A stretch of DNA of 64,000 bases from Prevotella sp. OH937_COT-195 (GTDB lineage Bacteria; Bacteroidota; Bacteroidia; Bacteroidales; Bacteroidaceae). The translations under genes and the position numbers were made by a program. The stretch lies in contig NZ_RQZH01000003.1 of the NCBI RefSeq assembly GCF_003932845.1, forward strand, positions 62,001-126,000, given 5' to 3'. This document shows positions 27,958 to 37,197 of this stretch, piece after piece (the stretch's first letter is position 1; the number at the start of each line of letters is the position of its first letter). The notes below the pieces were generated by a model. It had not been told where the DNA came from, did no database searches, and saw nothing but the letters and a program-made list of their open reading frames with translations.

Positions 27958-28827
27958 TTATTCTGCTGCGGGAGCCTCTTCTGCTACTGTCTCTGCGGCA
28001 GGTGCCTCCTCTGTGGCGGGAGCCTCTGCAGCCGGAGCCTCAGATTTCTCGTCCTTGCGCGGACGACGCTGGCGGCGCGGTTTGGCATCTTCTGCCTCCT
28101 CGCCCTGTTCCTTTGCGGCTTTCTCATCGGCACGTTCCACCTTACGTTCAGCAAGTCCTTCGTTGATTGCCTCGCAGCAAGCACCGAGGATTACCTCGAT
28201 AGAGTCCTTTGCATCATCGTTTGCAGGGATAATGAAATCGATGTCTTTCGGGTTGCTGTTGGTGTCAACGATTGCGAACACGGGGATACCAAGGCGCACT
28301 GCCTCGCTCACTGCGATGTGCTCTTTCATAACGTCGATTACGAAAAGTGCAGAAGGCAGGCGCGTAAGGTCTGCTATCGAGCCGAGGTTCTTCTCAAGTT
28401 TCGCACGCTGACGTGTCACTTGCAGCATCTCCCGTTTCGAAAGGTTGGAGAAAGTTCCGTCGTTGATCATCTTGTCGATGTTGGACATCTTCTTCACAGC
28501 CTTGCGGATTGTGGGGAAGTTGGTGAGCATACCGCCCGGCCAACGCTCGATTACGTAAGGCATACTTACACTCGATGCTTTCTCTGCCACGATGTCCTTC
28601 GCCTGTTTCTTGGTGGCCACGAAAAGAATTTTCTTTCCCGACTTGGCAATCTGACGCAGTGCATCGGCTGCCTCGTCGATCATTTCCACGGTCTTATGCA
28701 GGTCTATGATATGAATACCGTTGCGCTCCATGAATATGTAGGGAGCCATTGCCGGATTCCATTTGCGCTTGAGGTGGCCGAAGTGGCAGCCTGCTTCAAG
28801 CAGTTGGTCAAAGTTTGTTCTTGCCAT
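27958..28827 (-). CDS. rpsB: 30S ribosomal protein S2
   Basis: 289 residues starting MARTNFDQLLEAGCHFGHLK, with ERWPGGMLTNFPTIRK and the ALFVIDVMKEHIAVSEA block. After the S2 core (about residue 230) there is a tail of about 60 residues made mostly of A, E, P and K, which is common in this order and probably unstructured. It assembles into the 30S body and anchors S1. A 248-base gap with no gene separates it from rpsI upstream. I see several short self-complementary segments there but no promoter, so a leader or attenuator is possible but not shown. Confidence 0.96.
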   Translation of the reverse strand: MARTNFDQLLEAGCHFGHLKRKWNPAMAPYIFMERNGIHIIDLHKTVEMIDEAADALRQIAKSGKKILFVATKKQAKDIVAEKASSVSMPYVIERWPGGMLTNFPTIRKAVKKMSNIDKMINDGTFSNLSKREMLQVTRQRAKLEKNLGSIADLTRLPSALFVIDVMKEHIAVSEAVRLGIPVFAIVDTNSNPKDIDFIIPANDDAKDSIEVILGACCEAINEGLAERKVERADEKAAKEQGEEAEDAKPRRQRRPRKDEKSEAPAAEAPATEEAPAAETVAEEAPAAE

Positions 28828-29075
28828 TTTTTCTTAAATTTTGTTTGTTGTTTACTTTCTTTTAAATTCTTGTTTCGATTAGAACCAACCTGCGGGTAAT
28901 CGGAACCGATGCCCCAAGTCTCGCAGATTTAGATACTAAACTGTCAGCAACTTTTCTCCATGACGAGTTCATCGTGCGTGCTTTCAAGTTTCCCGAACAG
29001 CCCGACAGAGGCAATACATGCCATGCAGTCCGCACATTCCGGAAATACGAGAACACACTCTCGCCAAGAAAAAGT

Positions 29076-29462
29076 TTAACGCTTGCTGAACTGGAAGCGA
29101 CGACGAGCCTTTGGCTGACCCGGTTTCTTACGCTCAACAGCACGGCTGTCGCGTGTGAGGAATCCCTGATCTTTAAGAGCCTTCTTGTCATCGGCATTGA
29201 TTTTTACCAAAGCGCGTGCTATGGCAAGGCGCAGTGCCTGGCTCTGACCGGTAAAACCGCCTCCGTTGAGATTTACCTTGATGTCATATTTCTCTGCCAC
29301 ATCAAGTAGGTTCAGCGGCTGCCTTACCACATACTGGAGTATTGCAGAAGGGAAATAAGTATCGATGTCCTTCTTGTTTATAGTGATTTTGCCTGTTCCT
29401 TCGCTGACATATATGCGTGCCACAGAACTCTTACGGCGACCTATTGCATTAATTACTTCCAT
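29076..29462 (-). CDS. rpsI: 30S ribosomal protein S9
   Basis: 128 residues. N-terminus MEVINAIGRRKSSVARIYV, middle VNLNGGGFTGQSQALRLAIARAL split by the family glycine run, and the basic end KARRRFQFSKR that reaches the P-site tRNA. It lies 14 bases downstream of rplM, the usual L13-S9 pair. Confidence 0.97.
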   Translation of the reverse strand: MEVINAIGRRKSSVARIYVSEGTGKITINKKDIDTYFPSAILQYVVRQPLNLLDVAEKYDIKVNLNGGGFTGQSQALRLAIARALVKINADDKKALKDQGFLTRDSRAVERKKPGQPKARRRFQFSKR

Positions 29463-29476
29463 TTTTCCTTTATTCT

Positions 29477-29938
29477 TTATTTGTACTGATTAATATCAAT
29501 TGCCTTAGGCTTCTGTGCCTCGTGTGGATGTTCCGAACCTCCATATACATACAGATTATCAAGCAACGCACGACCGAGACGACCCTTTGGAAGCATACCT
29601 TTCACGGCATGGCGGAGAATACGGTCGGCACCGTCCTTGCGGAGACGCAACTGTGCGGGAGTGTTGAAACGCTGACCGCCGGGATAGCCGGTGTAACGGG
29701 TGTAAACCTTGTCGGTCTCTTTCTTGCCGGTAAATACCACTTTGTCGGCATTGATGATGATTACGTTGTCGCCGCAGTCAACATGTGGAGTGAAAGACGG
29801 CTTGTACTTTCCGCGAATCAATTTCGCTACCTTTGAGCAGAGACGACCCACCACCTGATCGGTGGCATCGACAACAACCCACTCTTTCTTTGCTGTTTCC
29901 TTGTTAATGGAAATAGTCTTGTAACTTAAAGTGTTCAT
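29477..29938 (-). CDS. rplM: 50S ribosomal protein L13
   Basis: 153 residues with WVVVDATDQVVGRLCSKVAK, the IINADKVVFTGKK block and GMLPKGRLGRALLDNLYVY. It opens the L13-S9-S2-EF-Ts run. The stretch before it (29939-30158) holds a -7 element and several hairpins and may be an autoregulatory leader. Confidence 0.97.
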   Translation of the reverse strand: MNTLSYKTISINKETAKKEWVVVDATDQVVGRLCSKVAKLIRGKYKPSFTPHVDCGDNVIIINADKVVFTGKKETDKVYTRYTGYPGGQRFNTPAQLRLRKDGADRILRHAVKGMLPKGRLGRALLDNLYVYGGSEHPHEAQKPKAIDINQYK

Positions 29939-30158
29939 GTAATTTGAAAATATTACTTAAAACGTTTTATTATTGCCGGATATGTCGCCATCCGATCGCG
30001 CCTGGCTTCACGCACCTGGGAGCGGGCAGACTCTCCGCCTGCCAGTGAGACATCGATTCACAAACCGCAATGACCATATTTATATATAAGGTGACTGCTA
30101 TTTACACAATGCCCCCGGGGGTTCCAAGGCCCCTCGAAAATTTGTGAGTGCAAAGTTA
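29939..30158 (-). promoter_or_regulatory. rplM promoter and candidate L13 leader RNA
   Basis: TAACTTTG on the minus strand at 30151-30158 predicts a transcript start near 30144, giving a leader of about 205 bases without an open frame. It contains a hairpin of GGCAGGCGGA with GTCTGCC and a GC-rich segment around GAACCCCCGGGGGC. Ribosomal-protein leaders upstream of L13 have been proposed for Bacteroidia. I cannot confirm that this one matches. The sequence from 30159 to 30346 shows nothing further. Confidence 0.5.
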
Positions 30159-30346
30159 ATTCTTTTATTTCGATAATAATGCGCGTAACGGGTGCGAATG
30201 TTCTCTTTTTTGTTTATTTAACACTATTGCCATTAAAAACATCTTTTATTCGCAACAATATGTGTGCATGGATATTATCACATTGCGACAGTTCCGTTGC
30301 AGAAGAAATAACTCGATAAGTTCGGCAGTAAGAAATCATGTACTAA

Positions 30347-31639
30347 TCACACATTTATTATTCCGTACAACGGCACATTCTCCATCCACCCTTGGTCAAC
30401 ATACCTTTTCATAGAGAAACGAAGTCCTTTCAGGCGGGCTTCAGAATGTTTGTCAATATAGTTTTTCATTGAACGTGCACGGACATTCTCTTCTGCTTTC
30501 ACTTCAATGGGAATTACCCTGTCTTCTGTTTGAATGACGAAATCTATTTCCGCGGGGGTCTTGTAGTTACTCCAATAATAAGGTGTAAAACCTTTGGCTA
30601 CGAGTTGTTGCAACACGTATTGCTCCGTGAAAGCCCCCTTGAACTCCTTGAAAACATTATCGCCTACAAGCATTTGCTTGGACGGTGCATCCACCATACA
30701 GGCAAACAAACCACAATCAAGCAAGAATAGTTTGAAAGCACTCATGTCTTCATAGAACTTAACGGGCGACAGTATTTCTTTCACCCGGCTCACTTTATGA
30801 ATAATCCCGGCATCCATAAGCCATTGAATGGCCAACTCGTACTCCTTGGCACGTGCCCCCTGTTTTATCACTCCATATATAAACTTCTTGTTTTCTTTTG
30901 CCAACTGTGAGGGCAAACTATCCAGAACCTGCCCGATGCGCACACTTTCCGACTTTGAACTATGTTTGGAAATATCATTGCGATAGGCTTCGAGGATATT
31001 CCGTTGAAGCCTGCGCATTTCTGCCAAATCGTGATTCTCAATAAAATGCGAAACCACTTCGGGCATGCCTCCCACGAAATAATAGTAACGTAGTTGTTCA
31101 ATGAATTTCGGTGCAAAAATGTCTATCATCTCCCAATCGCCTTGATGAAGAAGTCGAGACAAGGCATATTCACCATTTGCTTCCAAGAACTCTTCAAAGT
31201 CCATAGGATGAACAGAGAGCATGTCGACCTTACCCACGGGGAACGAATCTCCCTTATGAAGCGTAATACCCAATAACGAACCCGCCGCCATCACATGGTA
31301 TTCCGGGGCGTTCTCTTGAAAATATTTCAAACTATGCAAGCCCCGCGGTGCTTCTTGTATCTCGTCAAAGACAATCAGCGTCTTGCACGGTTCCGGTTTC
31401 ACACCGGTTATGGCCTGCACGGCAAAGAGAATGCGCTCAATGCCATAATCATCAACGAACAAACTCTTTGCCAATGGTTCCGCATCGCAATTCACATAGG
31501 CAACAGAGTCATAACATTTTTCACCAAACTCCTTCATGAGCCATGTCTTGCCCACCTGTCGTGCACCAAGAAGTATTAACGGTTTCCTGTTCTTACTCTC
31601 CTTCCAAGCCTTCAGTTGTTTAAATGCCCGTCTCTTCAT
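30347..31639 (-). CDS. AAA ATPase with C-terminal DUF4143
   Basis: 430 residues. The N-terminal AAA_14 domain has Walker A LLGARQVGKTWLMKEFG (about residue 23) and Walker B TLIVFDEIQEAPRGL. The C-terminal DUF4143 region (about 210-400) has the PD-(D/E)xK-like block PAEIDFVIQTEDRVIPIEVKA. These proteins are common, often in multiple copies, in Bacteroidales; some are predicted toxins, switches or DNA-processing enzymes, and none is well characterised. Its promoter is overlapped by three 33-bp-spaced direct repeats, which suggests dedicated regulation. Confidence 0.88.
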   Translation of the reverse strand: MKRRAFKQLKAWKESKNRKPLILLGARQVGKTWLMKEFGEKCYDSVAYVNCDAEPLAKSLFVDDYGIERILFAVQAITGVKPEPCKTLIVFDEIQEAPRGLHSLKYFQENAPEYHVMAAGSLLGITLHKGDSFPVGKVDMLSVHPMDFEEFLEANGEYALSRLLHQGDWEMIDIFAPKFIEQLRYYYFVGGMPEVVSHFIENHDLAEMRRLQRNILEAYRNDISKHSSKSESVRIGQVLDSLPSQLAKENKKFIYGVIKQGARAKEYELAIQWLMDAGIIHKVSRVKEILSPVKFYEDMSAFKLFLLDCGLFACMVDAPSKQMLVGDNVFKEFKGAFTEQYVLQQLVAKGFTPYYWSNYKTPAEIDFVIQTEDRVIPIEVKAEENVRARSMKNYIDKHSEARLKGLRFSMKRYVDQGWMENVPLYGIINV

Positions 31640-31656
31640 AATCGTTTGCTTTTCTG

Positions 31657-31687
31657 CAAAAATACACTTTTTCGATGATTAAAACAA
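31657..31687 (-). promoter_or_regulatory. Promoter of the AAA/DUF4143 gene
   Basis: Minus strand TTG (31685-31687), 20 bases, TATTTTTG (31657-31664). Start predicted about 10 bases ahead of the ATG. Confidence 0.7.
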
Positions 31688-31740
31688 GAGATAATCACAC
31701 TTTTTCGATGACAGGAGCCTGACTTTCTCACACTTTTCCC
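31664..31740. repeat. 33-bp-spaced direct repeats over the AAA/DUF4143 promoter
   Basis: ACACTTTTTCGATGA occurs at 31664-31678 and again at 31697-31711; a shorter match ACACTTTTCCC is at 31730. The spacing is 33 bases both times, three helical turns. The first copy abuts the -7 box and the second lies just upstream of the -33, as expected of operator sites. Confidence 0.7.
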
Positions 31741-31780
31741 ACAATACGCGTCTTGTTTATATTGTTCGGAAAAGTAATTT

Positions 31781-31868
31781 GGACGAAATTGCCGACCAAT
31801 TTGGGCGATTTTGCTGACCAATTTCGCCCAAATTGTTTTGCAAAACCGCCTGATTTGGTTTTCATCCA
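31781..31868. repeat. 22-bp-period repeat array, site C
   Basis: Units begin at 31782 (GACGAAATTGCC), 31804 (GGCGATTTTGCTG), 31826 (GCCCAAATTGTTTTGC) and 31848 (GCCTGATTTGG), all 22 bases apart. The centre also forms a perfect 12-bp inverted repeat, CAATTTGGGCGA with TCGCCCAAATTG. Confidence 0.8.
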
Positions 31869-32005
31869 ATACGCGGGTTCGGGATAAGAAATCATCATGA
31901 AATTTGGTAATCTGCGAAAATCGTTGCGCTTTTATAGTCCTAAAATCAACAAAATACGAACAAAAGCCACTATGATTACCGAGGACAATGTTTTTCACTT
32001 CGTTC

Positions 32006-32202
32006 AACCCAAATCTGTCATTAGACCGCATTTGCTTAGATTTGCCTTTGCCGTTACGCTTCCCGACTGCTTTAGCCCGCTTGCTGACATCTGCACAGCC
32101 ATTACATCTCGACGCAGCCCGCTACGCCTTCGATGAAACGGCTGCACATCTGCTCAACAATCGGACAAAATCGGTTGAGGATTCTAATGACCGGTTTGGG
32201 TT
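32006..32202 (+). repeat. 197-bp element with terminal inverted repeats, copy 2
   Basis: Same orientation as copy 1 and about 90 percent similar by eye. Ends are AACCCAAATCTGTCATTAGA and TCTAATGACCGGTTTGGGTT. The central hairpin has at least two mismatches, so it looks degenerate compared with copies 1 and 3. It lies 3' of nadD. Confidence 0.85.
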
Positions 32203-32318
32203 CAAGGAAACTCTGTAAACTTTCTGTATTATCGATGAATTTAACAAGAATTTTAATGTTGAACTCGTGTATTACCCCCCTGACTCGCTCGTATCATGAT
32301 GAAACATGACCTAAGGGG

Positions 32319-32903
32319 TTATTTGTAAAGATGTTTTTGTTTGATGAATGTCAATACTCGCGTGGGAACATGGCGGCTCACGTCTTTTCCTTCTGCAATC
32401 TCCTTGCGCACCATCGTACTGCTGACATCGTGCAAAGAGGTGTTTATAACACGTACACCGTCGGGCAACGAATACTCGTCAACGACATAACCTCTGCGAG
32501 GATAGATTATCACTTGGCAGGCGGAAAGTATTTCTTTGCCGTTGCGCCAGTTGCCGAAAACGTGCCAGTTGTCTGCTCCGATGAGCAGGACAAAACGGTA
32601 TTGCGGATAGTCGACAAACAGATGACGTAGCGTGTTCCATGTGTAAGAGGGGCGCGGGAGACGAAACTCGTAGTCGCTTGCCACGAGATGAGGTTCGCCT
32701 TCGAGAGCGAGGCGCGTCATCTCGAACCGCAATTCATCGTCGAGCAGTGTCTCCGTGGGTTTCAGCGGGTTTTGCGGTGACACCACGAACCACACCTCGT
32801 CGAGACATGCCTCAACGAGAATTTCCTTGGCAAGGGCAATGTGGCCGTTGTGAACGGGATTGAACGAGCCTCCGAGAAGACCTACCGACTTAACGGATAA
32901 CAT
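32319..32903 (-). CDS. nadD: Nicotinate-nucleotide adenylyltransferase
   Basis: 194 residues. The nucleotidyltransferase motif GGSFNPVHNGHIALA is at residues 10-24, and VSSTMVRKEIAEG is the C-terminal ISSTxIR block. The enzyme forms deamido-NAD in the cytosol; nadK at 10290 acts later in the same cofactor route. It lies 69 bases downstream of gmk on the same strand. Confidence 0.95.
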   Translation of the reverse strand: MLSVKSVGLLGGSFNPVHNGHIALAKEILVEACLDEVWFVVSPQNPLKPTETLLDDELRFEMTRLALEGEPHLVASDYEFRLPRPSYTWNTLRHLFVDYPQYRFVLLIGADNWHVFGNWRNGKEILSACQVIIYPRRGYVVDEYSLPDGVRVINTSLHDVSSTMVRKEIAEGKDVSRHVPTRVLTFIKQKHLYK

Positions 32904-32972
32904 ACGCGAATATATTTAAGCATCTGCCTGTCAATGCCGAGAGCAGATTGACAAAGGGAAACAGATTCCGTC

Positions 32973-33551
32973 TTAATCATTTTCAAGGAATGCCTTCACC
33001 ACTGCCAGCGTCTCTTCTTCTGCCTTATTCAAGTCGTCGTTTACCACAACCTTGTCAAACTTTTCGGCGAACGACAGTTCGAATTCGGCACGCTGCAACC
33101 TTTGCTCTATTACCTCCGGTGCGTCTGTGGCGCGATGCAGGAGACGCTCGCGCAGCACGTCTATCGATGGCGGGCGGACAAATATGCTCAACGCACGCCG
33201 ACCGTAGAACCGCTTTATGGCGCATCCGCCTTTAACATCCACATCGAACACCACGTTCTGTCCGGCTTCCGACTGACGTTCCACCTGTGATTTCAACGTG
33301 CCGTAAAAGCGATCTTGATACACCTCCTCGTATTCGAGAAACTCGTCTGCGGCAATGCGGCGGCGAAATTCTTCGGGCGTTATGAAGAAATACTCCACGC
33401 CGTCTCGTTCCGTTCCGCGCGGTTTACGACTGGTGCACGATATGCTGAAAGCGAGCGACAGTTCGGGATGTTCGGTCATAAGCCAGTTCACGATAGTACT
33501 CTTCCCGCTTCCGCTGGGAGCCGAGAAAATTACAAGTTTGTTCCCTTTCAT
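32973..33551 (-). CDS. gmk: Guanylate kinase
   Basis: 192 residues. Walker A is FSAPSGSGKSTIVNWL (about residues 9-24), and the GMP site is seen in SCTSRKPRGTERDGVEYFF. It phosphorylates GMP to GDP. In many Bacteroidales the order is yicC-gmk-nadD; here yicC is separated from gmk by a lipoprotein gene on the opposite strand. Confidence 0.96.
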   Translation of the reverse strand: MKGNKLVIFSAPSGSGKSTIVNWLMTEHPELSLAFSISCTSRKPRGTERDGVEYFFITPEEFRRRIAADEFLEYEEVYQDRFYGTLKSQVERQSEAGQNVVFDVDVKGGCAIKRFYGRRALSIFVRPPSIDVLRERLLHRATDAPEVIEQRLQRAEFELSFAEKFDKVVVNDDLNKAEEETLAVVKAFLEND

Positions 33552-33688
33552 GGTGCGAAGGTACTAAAAAGTATTCATAAAAGCACAAAGTTTCGGTATA
33601 TTACCAATAAATTTTTACACGTTTTTCAATTATCCGTAAAAATATTTTTGTATATTTGCAAACAAAACCTCTATAAAACGACACAATT

Positions 33689-34837
33689 ATGAAAAAGTTA
33701 TTAATTGTATTGGCAGCCGTAACGGCGATTAGTTGCATGAACAAAAAGAAAGTCGGAGAAACACAAAAAGAGAACGACAAAGCATGCAAGTATGATGTTT
33801 ATGTACTTGGTGCGATGCAAAAAAACGGTACGGCGGACAATGATGAAACGGATTTTCCGGAGACGAGATATGACATGGTGTATTGGAAAAACGGGGTACC
33901 AAAAGTAATTGCCGACAAGGTTGGAACACCCGACGGATACGACCTTTTCTCCATTTTCGACATGATAGTGATAGAAGGGAAGTTCGTTTTCCTCGGCTCG
34001 GCAACCATAAATGACATGGACGGGGCTACTTATTTCATTTACAAAAGCGGGAAATTCACGAGGATAGGAGACAAGGAAGATCTCGAAAAACCAAAACTGC
34101 TCGACGTTGACGGGAAACCTGTCGTTGTGGGAGGAATCCCGGGAACTGACGAAGATGCCACAATCATTTACCAACCTGCTATGTGGAGCGAAGACGGTAG
34201 TATGAAAACATTTGACCTCGACGGTTTCAAATGCAACGAAATATGCGGTGTCGCGGCGGAAAACGGCAACATTTATGCCTGCGGCCGGGTGTATAGGGGA
34301 AATTACGAGAACGGCTATGGTGCCTTGTGGAAGAACGGAAAACTCACCACTTACCCTGCCCCGAATAACGGAACAACGATGTTCGGGTTCACGGCAATAG
34401 CAGTTTCGGGAGGCAACATATACACAACGATGATATCAAACTACGGTGAACCGGAATACGACGAACTCACACTGTGGAAGAATGGCATGTCTGTGAGGTC
34501 GCTGGGAGAGAATGGCGTTTTCAAAACAGCCGATTGCATAGTGGCAGATGGCAACGACATCTACGTCGGAGGAAGCGAGAGTCGCGTATCTGACGACGGG
34601 AACGAAACTTTAATCAGCATGCCGAGAATCTGGAAGAACGGAAAGGCAATGAACATTGACAACAATAACGAGATGGGCTGGATAAAGTCGATGACAGTTG
34701 CCGGCGGAAAGGTTTATGCCACCGGCGATGTCGGTTTCCTTGGTGCCGTATGGTCAAACGGCAAGTGCGAGACGCTCAAGGGTGCCAAGGGAGAGGGCAC
34801 GACGATAAAGATTATCGTGGTGCCTGCAAAGAAATGA
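33689..34837 (+). CDS. Lipoprotein with repeated WKNGK-type blades (beta-propeller-like)
   Basis: 382 residues. The signal MKKLLIVLAAVTAISCMNKK ends in a lipobox-like AISC, so cysteine 16 should be lipidated. The rest carries repeated W-K-N-G-x segments (YWKNGVPK, LWKNGKLT, LWKNGMS, IWKNGKAM, VWSNGKC) separated by 45-75 residues, each near GGKVY/GNIY-type strands, as in a propeller. I do not recognise a function. The -7 element TATATTTG is at 33651-33658. It is divergent from gmk and convergent with yicC, and appears inserted into an otherwise conserved cluster. Confidence 0.85.
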   Translation: MKKLLIVLAAVTAISCMNKKKVGETQKENDKACKYDVYVLGAMQKNGTADNDETDFPETRYDMVYWKNGVPKVIADKVGTPDGYDLFSIFDMIVIEGKFVFLGSATINDMDGATYFIYKSGKFTRIGDKEDLEKPKLLDVDGKPVVVGGIPGTDEDATIIYQPAMWSEDGSMKTFDLDGFKCNEICGVAAENGNIYACGRVYRGNYENGYGALWKNGKLTTYPAPNNGTTMFGFTAIAVSGGNIYTTMISNYGEPEYDELTLWKNGMSVRSLGENGVFKTADCIVADGNDIYVGGSESRVSDDGNETLISMPRIWKNGKAMNIDNNNEMGWIKSMTVAGGKVYATGDVGFLGAVWSNGKCETLKGAKGEGTTIKIIVVPAKK

Positions 34838-34861
34838 GCCGCATACAATAAGGAACTATGT

Positions 34862-35740
34862 CTAAAGCACGTTGAGCACCTGCTCCTTTATCTGCTCCAG
34901 TTCGTCTTTCATCTTTACCACAACGTTCTGCATCTCGGCAAGGTTGCTCTTCGAACCGGTGGTGTTTATCTCGCGCCCCATCTCTTGCGCTATGAATCCG
35001 AGTTTCTTCCCCTGACACTCGTCGTCTTCCATCGTACGGCGGAAATAGCACAGATGGTTGGCAAGACGCTGCTTCTCCTCGCTTATGTCGAGTTTCTCTA
35101 TATAGTATATTAGTTCCTGTTCGAGACGGTTCTTGTCATATTCCACCTCGGGAATGGTTTTCAGTCCGTCAACTATTCTCCGTCGTATCTTCTCCACCCT
35201 CAACGTTTCATACTGCTCTATTCCTTCAAGCAATGCAGTTATGTTGTCGAGTTTCTCTTCAAACTTCTTTTGCAGCGCGGTTCCTTCCTGTCTGCGAAAC
35301 TCCGTTGCGGCATCGAGAGCAACGGCGAGAGCCTCTTTCAGTGCAGCCCATTCTTCGTTGTCGAGAGTTTCCGTCTCGGTCTTTGCGAGCACATCGGGCA
35401 TTCGCATCAGCGTAGGCAACAGCATCTCCGACGACAACTCGAAGCCCACTTTGCCGGCAATATCTTTCAACTGACAGAAATAGTTCTCCACGAGTGCTGC
35501 GTTTATCGGTGTGGCATCGGTTCCGGCATCTTTCTCTATCCACACGTTTAGATCTACCTTGCCACGCACGAGGGCGGCCGAAACTATTTGTCTCATCTCC
35601 AGTTCTTTCTCTCTGTACAGCGGTGATATGCGCGTGGACAGGTCGAGAGCCTTGGAGTTCAGCGACTTTACTTCAACGTTTATCTTCTTGTCCTTATAAG
35701 CGACAACGGCCTTGCCGTAGCCCGTCATTGATTGTATCAT
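34862..35740 (-). CDS. yicC: YicC/YloC-family endoribonuclease
   Basis: 292 residues. The N-terminus MIQSMTGYGKAVV and the C-terminus GREINTTGSKSN...IKEQVLNVL are the conserved YicC_N and DUF1732 blocks. Family members cleave RNA and affect small RNA stability in other bacteria. Its 3' end meets the lipoprotein gene end with a 24-base gap. It is divergent from tsaB; both have -7 elements in the 90-base gap between them. Confidence 0.92.
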   Translation of the reverse strand: MIQSMTGYGKAVVAYKDKKINVEVKSLNSKALDLSTRISPLYREKELEMRQIVSAALVRGKVDLNVWIEKDAGTDATPINAALVENYFCQLKDIAGKVGFELSSEMLLPTLMRMPDVLAKTETETLDNEEWAALKEALAVALDAATEFRRQEGTALQKKFEEKLDNITALLEGIEQYETLRVEKIRRRIVDGLKTIPEVEYDKNRLEQELIYYIEKLDISEEKQRLANHLCYFRRTMEDDECQGKKLGFIAQEMGREINTTGSKSNLAEMQNVVVKMKDELEQIKEQVLNVL

Positions 35741-35765
35741 ATCTCTCTTTTCGCGTTAATTTTCT

Positions 35766-35804
35766 GCAAAAGTACTATTTTTTCTTGGAAAATGAGTAAT
35801 TTTG
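35766..35804. promoter_or_regulatory. Divergent -7 elements for yicC and tsaB
   Basis: Minus strand TACTTTTG (35766-35773) for yicC and plus strand TAATTTTG (35797-35804) for tsaB. The -33 partners are not convincing. Confidence 0.5.
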
Positions 35805-35831
35805 CAAAATTATTAAGACAATAACATTATC

Positions 35832-36521
35832 ATGTCGTGTATTTTAAGCATTGAGACAAGCACAGAAGTATGCTCTGTGGCCATGAGCGAGAACGGGCAG
35901 TGCATATTCAAACAAGAAGACCACAGCGGACCTAACCATGCCGTAAGTCTTGGCGTTTTTATCGACGAAGCACTATCGTTTACCGACAATCACACCATTC
36001 CGCTCGGTGCGGTGGCAGTAAGTTGCGGTCCCGGCTCATACACGGGGTTGCGCATCGGGGTGTCGATGGCCAAAGGAGTGTGCTACGGAAGAAACGTCCC
36101 ACTGCTCGCCGTGCCCACACTAAAAGTGATGAGTGTGCCGGTACTGCTGAATCACGAGATTGAAGACGATGCACTGCTGTGCCCAATGATAGACGCACGG
36201 CGCATGGAAGTGTATTCGGCAATATACGACCGCGCACTGAAAGAGCAACGCGAGACACGAGCCGACATTGTGGATGCCGACACCTACCGCGAATACCTTG
36301 ACAGCCGACCGGTGTATTTCTTCGGCAACGGGGCAGCCAAGTGCATGGAAACCATCAACCATCCCAATGCCCGACTGATTGAGGGAATAGAACCGCTGGC
36401 AAAGTATATGTTCCCTATTGCGGAACGAAAATGGGTAACGGAAGAGTTTGAGGACGTGGCATACTATGTGCCGTACTACCTGAAAGACTTTGTGGCAAAG
36501 ACTCCGAAGAAACTCATCTGA
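35832..36521 (+). CDS. tsaB: tRNA threonylcarbamoyladenosine modification protein TsaB
   Basis: 229 residues starting MSCILSIETSTEVCSVAM, with the GPGSYTGLRIGVSMAKG block (about residue 62) typical of the YeaZ half of the t6A complex. It is the partner and activator of TsaD. It begins the plus-strand run that continues with DUF4290, murA, rimM, dxr and rseP. Confidence 0.93.
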   Translation: MSCILSIETSTEVCSVAMSENGQCIFKQEDHSGPNHAVSLGVFIDEALSFTDNHTIPLGAVAVSCGPGSYTGLRIGVSMAKGVCYGRNVPLLAVPTLKVMSVPVLLNHEIEDDALLCPMIDARRMEVYSAIYDRALKEQRETRADIVDADTYREYLDSRPVYFFGNGAAKCMETINHPNARLIEGIEPLAKYMFPIAERKWVTEEFEDVAYYVPYYLKDFVAKTPKKLI

Positions 36522-36572
36522 AGCACGAACAGGATTAAAATACAGACAATTTAAGGATTAAAGAATTTATAT

Positions 36573-37184
36573 ATGAACATCGAAGGACTTGACTATAACA
36601 CGCAACGCGAGAAACTTGTGATGCCGGAATACGGACGCGAGGTTCAGAAAATGGTTAAGCATGCCATGACACTGCCCACGAAACAAGAGCGACAAAACTG
36701 TGCCAAAGCCATAATAAAGGTGATGGGACAGATGGTTCCGAAAAACAGAGAAAGCATCGACTACGAACGGAAACTCTGGGATCATCTCGCAATTATGAGC
36801 GACTTCAAACTCGACATCGAATATCCGTTCGACGTGTCGTCGGCACTGAAGATTGCCGCCAAGCCCGAACCGATGGAATACCCGATGCAGCAAATACCGG
36901 TGAGGCACTACGGGAAAATGTTGTTCGAACTCTTCGAGAAACTAAAAAACATGCCCGAAGGCAGGGAGAGGGACGAACTTACAAAACTCACGGCAAACCA
37001 AATGAAGCATAACCTCATGCAGTGGAGTCACGGTTCAATCGACGATGAGAAAATAGCAAGCGACCTTGCACGCTTTACCGACGGCGTAATACAACTCGAC
37101 CTCGCTACGTTCAAGTTCGACAACCATTACACGACAAAGCAGATTCCACAAGGACAACAGGCCAAAAAGAGGAGGAAAAAGTAG
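36573..37184 (+). CDS. DUF4290 protein
   Basis: 203 residues, no signal or membrane segment, many charged residues and a lysine-rich end (QQAKKRRKK). This family is found next to murA across Bacteroidetes, as here (13 bases before murA). The function is unknown; conserved position suggests a role tied to cell-wall synthesis or growth (inference). Confidence 0.85.
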   Translation: MNIEGLDYNTQREKLVMPEYGREVQKMVKHAMTLPTKQERQNCAKAIIKVMGQMVPKNRESIDYERKLWDHLAIMSDFKLDIEYPFDVSSALKIAAKPEPMEYPMQQIPVRHYGKMLFELFEKLKNMPEGRERDELTKLTANQMKHNLMQWSHGSIDDEKIASDLARFTDGVIQLDLATFKFDNHYTTKQIPQGQQAKKRRKK

Positions 37185-37197
37185 AAAAACACCGAAC

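Noticed and set aside
29985..30060. tRNA-like GC-rich segment before rplM
   Set aside because: No cloverleaf with a T-loop GTTCRA and proper acceptor stem can be drawn; the segment fits an mRNA leader.
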